Source of the DNA: Clostridiaceae bacterium | GTDB lineage: Bacteria > Bacillota > Clostridia > UMGS1883 > JAAYMJ01 | DNA length: 10,487 nt | NCBI GenBank assembly: GCA_012521455.1 | Contig: JAAYMJ010000143.1 | Span: 1-10,487 of the forward strand | Direction: 5' to 3' | Shown here: piece by piece, positions 7,503 through 10,487 of the stretch | Layout: each line of letters opens with the position of its first letter | How positions within the stretch are numbered: position 1 is the stretch's first letter | Made by a program: the position numbers and the translations under genes | Notes under the pieces: model-generated | Told to the model about the DNA's origin: nothing | Seen by the model: the letters and a program-made list of their open reading frames with translations, nothing else | Databases searched by the model: none

Positions 7503-7749
7503 GTTTTTCCTTTCACCTTCAAATCCCCTGTCCTCAAATCCTGTTTCTTAAAAATTTCCCTTGTTTTGTTATTTCTCCGATTTAAAATTATTAAAAAATT
7601 TATTGAAATTGTTACAAAAATTTTTATGTAAATTAAAAAAGTAAACCGGATTATTGTCAAATTATACTAAAACAAGCCCCCTTTTTTGTAAGAAATACTA
7701 TTGTTTTATATTTTTCAGCAAACTTTTTTTAAAAAATTATTAAAAATAT
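7503..7749. other. AT-rich intergenic region, no gene seen
   Basis: Between the SASP terminator and the promoter of the next gene I see no coding region, RNA gene or riboswitch-like structure. The stretch is very AT-rich. A 14-bp sequence, AAAATTATTAAAAA, occurs twice (7584-7597 and 7733-7746). The second copy lies immediately upstream of the -35 at 7750, where an UP element would sit, but the low complexity of the region makes the repeat weak evidence. Confidence 0.6.
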
Positions 7750-7778
7750 TTGACAAAAGGTTATTAATAAGTTAAAAT
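7750..7778 (+). promoter_or_regulatory. Strong sigma-A-like promoter for the NlpC/P60 gene
   Basis: A perfect TTGACA (7750-7755) and TAAAAT (7773-7778, five of six positions) have the optimal 17-base spacing. A/T tracts directly upstream could act as an UP element. Transcription would start near 7785, giving a leader of about 35 bases, too short for a riboswitch. Confidence 0.8.
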
Positions 7779-7819
7779 AATTTTGTAACAAGTTTGTAAA
7801 TATCGGGGGTTTAGGTACA

Positions 7820-8488
7820 ATGCAACTGAAAAAAGCCATTCTGGCGGCTATGCTAATAATAATTTTGGCAATTACCAGCATTCCCGCCTTTGCGGGTGTG
7901 TCTTTGCGCGGAAGGGTTACCGCAAGCGCGCTAAATATCAGGGCCGCAAATTCCATCGAAAGCGAAAAAATCGGCATTTTATATAGCGGCGATATCGTAA
8001 ACATCGTCAACAAAGAAGACGGCGGATGGTATAAGATAACCCTTTCCGATGAAAGATTTGGCTATGTAAAAGAAGAATACATTGCATTGATTGATAATGA
8101 TACAACCTCCCGTGACGGTGATAACCTGTCAATGGGCGAAAAGGTTTTGGAATACGCGAAAACCTTTGTGGGGGTCCCCTACAAATATGGCGGCAGCAGC
8201 CCAAGCGGATTTGACTGCAGCGGGTTTACCATGTATGTGTATAAACACTTCGGGGTGAATCTTCCCCACAGCGCAAGCGCTCAGGCAAACTACGGGACAT
8301 ATGTTGAAAAAAGCGAACTAAAGCCCGGCGATTTGGTATTTTTCAAAAAGCCCGGCAAAAGCATTCACCACGTTGGAATATACGCAGGAAACGGTTATTA
8401 CATACACGCTCCCCAAACCGGGAAAACCATCAGCGTTGTGCCTATGACCCGTTCCGATTACTATACAGCAAGAAGAATATTTAATTAA
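7820..8488 (+). CDS. Secreted SH3b-NlpC/P60 cell-wall peptidase
   Basis: This 222-residue exported peptidoglycan hydrolase probably cleaves gamma-D-glutamyl-diamino acid bonds in stem peptides. A signal peptide is clear: basic M1-K5, a hydrophobic core, and an AFA site at 23-25 with cleavage before G26. A bacterial SH3 domain (about 29-90, with ALNIRAANS, GGWYKI and GYV) likely binds the wall. The NlpC/P60 domain (about 105-222) has the catalytic Cys133 in FDCSGF, His184 in HHVGIYAGNG and a third polar residue, His196, in YIHAP. All three are intact. The ATG start has only a G-run (GGGGG, 7805-7809) as ribosome binding site, weaker than its neighbours. Its own promoter and a terminator on each side make it a single-gene unit. 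Its role could be vegetative wall turnover, sporulation or germination, and the sequence does not decide. Confidence 0.93.
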   Translation: MQLKKAILAAMLIIILAITSIPAFAGVSLRGRVTASALNIRAANSIESEKIGILYSGDIVNIVNKEDGGWYKITLSDERFGYVKEEYIALIDNDTTSRDGDNLSMGEKVLEYAKTFVGVPYKYGGSSPSGFDCSGFTMYVYKHFGVNLPHSASAQANYGTYVEKSELKPGDLVFFKKPGKSIHHVGIYAGNGYYIHAPQTGKTISVVPMTRSDYYTARRIFN

Positions 8489-8495
8489 AACATAA

Positions 8496-8524
8496 AAGTT
8501 CGGGTTGAAATCCCGAACTTTTTT
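8496..8524 (+). terminator. Intrinsic terminator after the NlpC/P60 gene
   Basis: The stem AAGTTCGGG (8496-8504) pairs with CCCGAACTT (8512-8520) around a 7-base loop, and the T run continues to 8524. Two further A-T pairs can extend the stem. It isolates the hydrolase gene from the rsmD cluster. Confidence 0.93.
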
Positions 8525-8578
8525 AGCATTCTCTTCCTTGTTTTTTACAGTACAAAAAGGAATATTCATTGTAAACTA

Positions 8579-8606
8579 TTGACTTTTAAATATATTAATG
8601 TAAAAT
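8579..8606 (+). promoter_or_regulatory. Sigma-A-like promoter for the rsmD-coaD cluster
   Basis: TTGACT (8579-8584) and TAAAAT (8601-8606) each match five of six consensus positions with a 16-base spacer. Transcription would start near 8613, leaving a leader of about 80 AT-rich bases before rsmD, with no obvious structured element. It lies just downstream of a terminator, as expected for a new operon. Confidence 0.6.
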
Positions 8607-8693
8607 AATATTGTACTTTTTCTATGTTATTCTAAAAAATGCGCAAAAATCTTATATATTATATGTTTTAATTGGTAATTTTGGGAGGACATT

Positions 8694-9242
8694 GTGCGAA
8701 TTATCTCAGGTCAATTTAAAGGATTTCCATTAGAATCTCCCAAGGGGCTATCCACCCGCCCCACAAGCGACAAGGTAAAAGAGGCGCTCTTTAGCATGCT
8801 TATGCCCTATCTTCCGGCGCAAAACGTATTGGACCTTTTTGCCGGGACAGGCGCTTTGGGCTTGGAGTCAATTAGCCGCGGCTGCGGCAGGGCCACCTTT
8901 GTTGACAATGACCCAAAAGCAATAGCAGCAATTAAAAGAAACATAGGGTTTACAAAGACTTATGACTGCACAAAAATCTTTAAGATGGACGCAGTTACTT
9001 TTTTAGATAAAACGGATGAAAAATTTGATATAATATTTATGGACCCGCCGTACGAGAAAAAAATCTACGAACAATGCCTTATGAAGATATATGAAAATTC
9101 CTTGCTGAACGAAGGCGGGATAATAACTTTAGAGTGGGATGAAAAAGTCAACGTTCCCCAAATCCCGGATTTTTATGAAGTGATTAAGGACAAAAAATAC
9201 GGCAGGGTGAATATCACCATACTAAAATTTGCAAATCAATGA
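8694..9242 (+). CDS. rsmD: 16S rRNA (guanine(966)-N(2))-methyltransferase RsmD
   Basis: RsmD uses S-adenosylmethionine to methylate N2 of G966 (E. coli numbering) in 16S rRNA during small-subunit assembly. The 182-residue length is normal. The N-terminus MRIISGQFKG and RPTSDKVKEALFSML are family hallmarks. The SAM-binding motif I is DLFAGTG (47-53), the acidic end of the next strand is VDND, and the catalytic N-methyltransferase motif is DPPY (117-120). The start is GTG at 8694, with GGAGG (8684-8688) 5 bases before it, and it gives the exact family N-terminus. coaD follows after 21 bases, a pairing (ylbH-coaD) also seen in Bacillus. Confidence 0.95.
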   Translation: MRIISGQFKGFPLESPKGLSTRPTSDKVKEALFSMLMPYLPAQNVLDLFAGTGALGLESISRGCGRATFVDNDPKAIAAIKRNIGFTKTYDCTKIFKMDAVTFLDKTDEKFDIIFMDPPYEKKIYEQCLMKIYENSLLNEGGIITLEWDEKVNVPQIPDFYEVIKDKKYGRVNITILKFANQ

Positions 9243-9263
9243 AAGGAAGAAACGGGATAGTAG

Positions 9264-9752
<489 letters not shown>

Positions 9753-9770
9753 TTGTGTGTGGAGGTTTTT

Positions 9771-10265
9771 ATGGAAATACTTTCGATAATAGACCTATTG
9801 GAAGAAAAAATAGAAAAAGCGCCAAACATCCCTTTTACCAACAAAGCTATAATAAACAAAGAAGACCTTTTGCAATATATTGAGGATTTAAGGCTAAAAC
9901 TTCCCGAAGACATGAAGCAGGCAAAATGGGTTAAAGAAGAAAGGAAGCGCATTTTGGCCGAAGCCCAAAAAGAGGCGGAAGAAATCATTAAAAACGCTGA
10001 AGAAAAGACCAACGCCCTTGTAAATGAGCATGAAATCACTAAAAAGGCTTACAACCAGGCAAACGAAATCATAGCCCAATCCCAAAAGAAAGCCCGGGAA
10101 TTAAGGTTAGGTGCAAGGCAGTACGCTGAACAGACTTTGGATGAATTGGATAAACGCCTTGTTAATCTTGTGAATATAATAAGACAGGGAAAACTTGAAC
10201 TCCGCCAGGAAAAGCCCATGGATTCATCTCAAGGCAGCGATGGTTCTACAGATCATAAAGATTAA
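9771..10265 (+). CDS. Coiled-coil protein of unknown function downstream of coaD
   Basis: I cannot assign a function to this 164-residue protein. The N-terminal part (1-45) is a short conserved-looking region ([20 protein letters not shown]). Residues about 45-145 are a charged, Ala/Glu/Lys-rich helix with heptad-like spacing ([21 protein letters not shown]), and the last 14 residues form a Ser/Asp-rich tail. There is no signal peptide or membrane segment. The helix resembles ATP synthase b/H-type stalks and DivIVA-like coiled coils, a similarity that composition alone can produce. The ATG at 9771 has GGAGG (9761-9765) 5 bases upstream. The in-frame TTG at 9753 precedes that site and was not used. 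Spacing of 18 bases to coaD and 14 to yebC suggests one operon. Confidence 0.85.
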   Translation: MEILSIIDLLEEKIEKAPNIPFTNKAIINKEDLLQYIEDLRLKLPEDMKQAKWVKEERKRILAEAQKEAEEIIKNAEEKTNALVNEHEITKKAYNQANEIIAQSQKKARELRLGARQYAEQTLDELDKRLVNLVNIIRQGKLELRQEKPMDSSQGSDGSTDHKD

Positions 10266-10279
10266 ATTTGGAGGTAAAT

Positions 10280-10487
10280 ATGGCAGGACATTCTAAGTGG
10301 TCAAACATTAAACACAAAAAGGAAAAGACCGACGCTCAAAAAGCAAAAATTTTTACTAAAATAGGCCGCGAAATCGCGGTTGTTGTAAAACAAGGCGGGC
10401 CCGATGTTGAATCAAACCCGCGCCTTAAGGATGTTATAGCAAAGGCCAGAGCAAACAACATGCCCAATGAAAACATAAACCGCTGTA
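10280..10487 (+). CDS. YebC/PmpR (TACO1) family protein, 3' truncated by window end
   Basis: The first 69 codons are present. The start [20 protein letters not shown] is the hallmark of the YebC/TACO1 family, followed by [10 protein letters not shown], the [11 protein letters not shown] block and [10 protein letters not shown]. Members were first described as DNA-binding regulators. Some, including mitochondrial TACO1 and bacterial YebC proteins, are now linked to translation, notably of proline-rich stretches. Which role applies cannot be told from the N-terminal third. The ATG at 10280 has GGAGG (10270-10274) 5 bases upstream. It follows the coiled-coil gene by 14 bases and probably shares its transcript. 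Confidence 0.95.
   Translation, partial: MAGHSKWSNIKHKKEKTDAQKAKIFTKIGREIAVVVKQGGPDVESNPRLKDVIAKARANNMPNENINRC

Noticed and set aside
7469..7660. 63-codon - strand frame in the AT-rich gap
   Set aside because: It runs through the SASP terminator hairpin, and its Ile/Phe/Lys-rich translation is what random AT-rich DNA gives. No ribosome site is convincing.
7584..7746. 14-bp direct repeat AAAATTATTAAAAA in the intergenic gap
   Set aside because: Both copies are A/T only in very low-complexity DNA, so chance repetition is likely. The second copy is noted only as a possible UP element.
7785..7819. Possible riboswitch (such as a cyclic-di-AMP type) before the NlpC/P60 gene
   Set aside because: Such elements are known before wall hydrolase genes, but the leader from the good promoter is only about 35 bases with no stem structure.
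8611..8638. Second promoter upstream of rsmD (TTGTAC, then TAAAAA)
   Set aside because: The -35 matches only three consensus positions and the -10 four. The promoter at 8579-8606 is clearly better.
9753..9770. TTG start at 9753 for the coiled-coil protein
   Set aside because: The GGAGG at 9761-9765 lies downstream of it and is positioned for the ATG at 9771.

Overview
This window looks like chromosomal DNA of a low-GC, endospore-forming Bacillota, most likely a member of Clostridia. The evidence is AT-rich intergenic DNA, strong AGGAGG-type ribosome binding sites, frequent TTG/GTG starts, an alpha/beta-type small acid-soluble spore protein (SASP) gene, and the Firmicutes gene order asp23 (yloU) - fakA (yloV) - recG. 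Every gene I can support is on the + strand. The first gene lacks its 5' end and the last lacks its 3' end because the window cuts them.

Layout. (1) 2-3024: a DNA-repair pair, an SbcD/YhaO-like metallophosphoesterase followed by a compact SbcC/YhaN-like ATPase. The ATPase carries a predicted transmembrane hairpin in the middle of its coiled coil. (2) 3019-7190: a vegetative-type promoter whose -35 overlaps the stop codon of the ATPase gene, then an Asp23/Gls24 protein, the fatty-acid kinase FakA and the helicase RecG. All three appear to start with TTG behind a good Shine-Dalgarno. (3) 7202-7502: a SASP gene with its own sigma-G/F-like promoter and an intrinsic terminator. A perfect 10-bp inverted repeat is centred on the promoter -10, and its right arm touches the Shine-Dalgarno. 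(4) 7503-8524: an AT-rich gap, a good sigma-A-type promoter and a secreted SH3b-NlpC/P60 cell-wall hydrolase with its own terminator, so a self-contained unit. (5) 8579-10487: a promoter and then a tight cluster, rsmD (16S rRNA methyltransferase), coaD (CoA synthesis), a coiled-coil protein of unknown function, and the start of a yebC/TACO1-family gene.

Most of the window is conserved housekeeping DNA. I see no CRISPR array, mobile element, tRNA, rRNA, riboswitch or recognisable defence system. The parts most worth a second look are the inverted repeat at the SASP promoter, the membrane hairpin in the SbcC-like ATPase, the run of TTG starts, and the uncharacterised coiled-coil gene between coaD and yebC.
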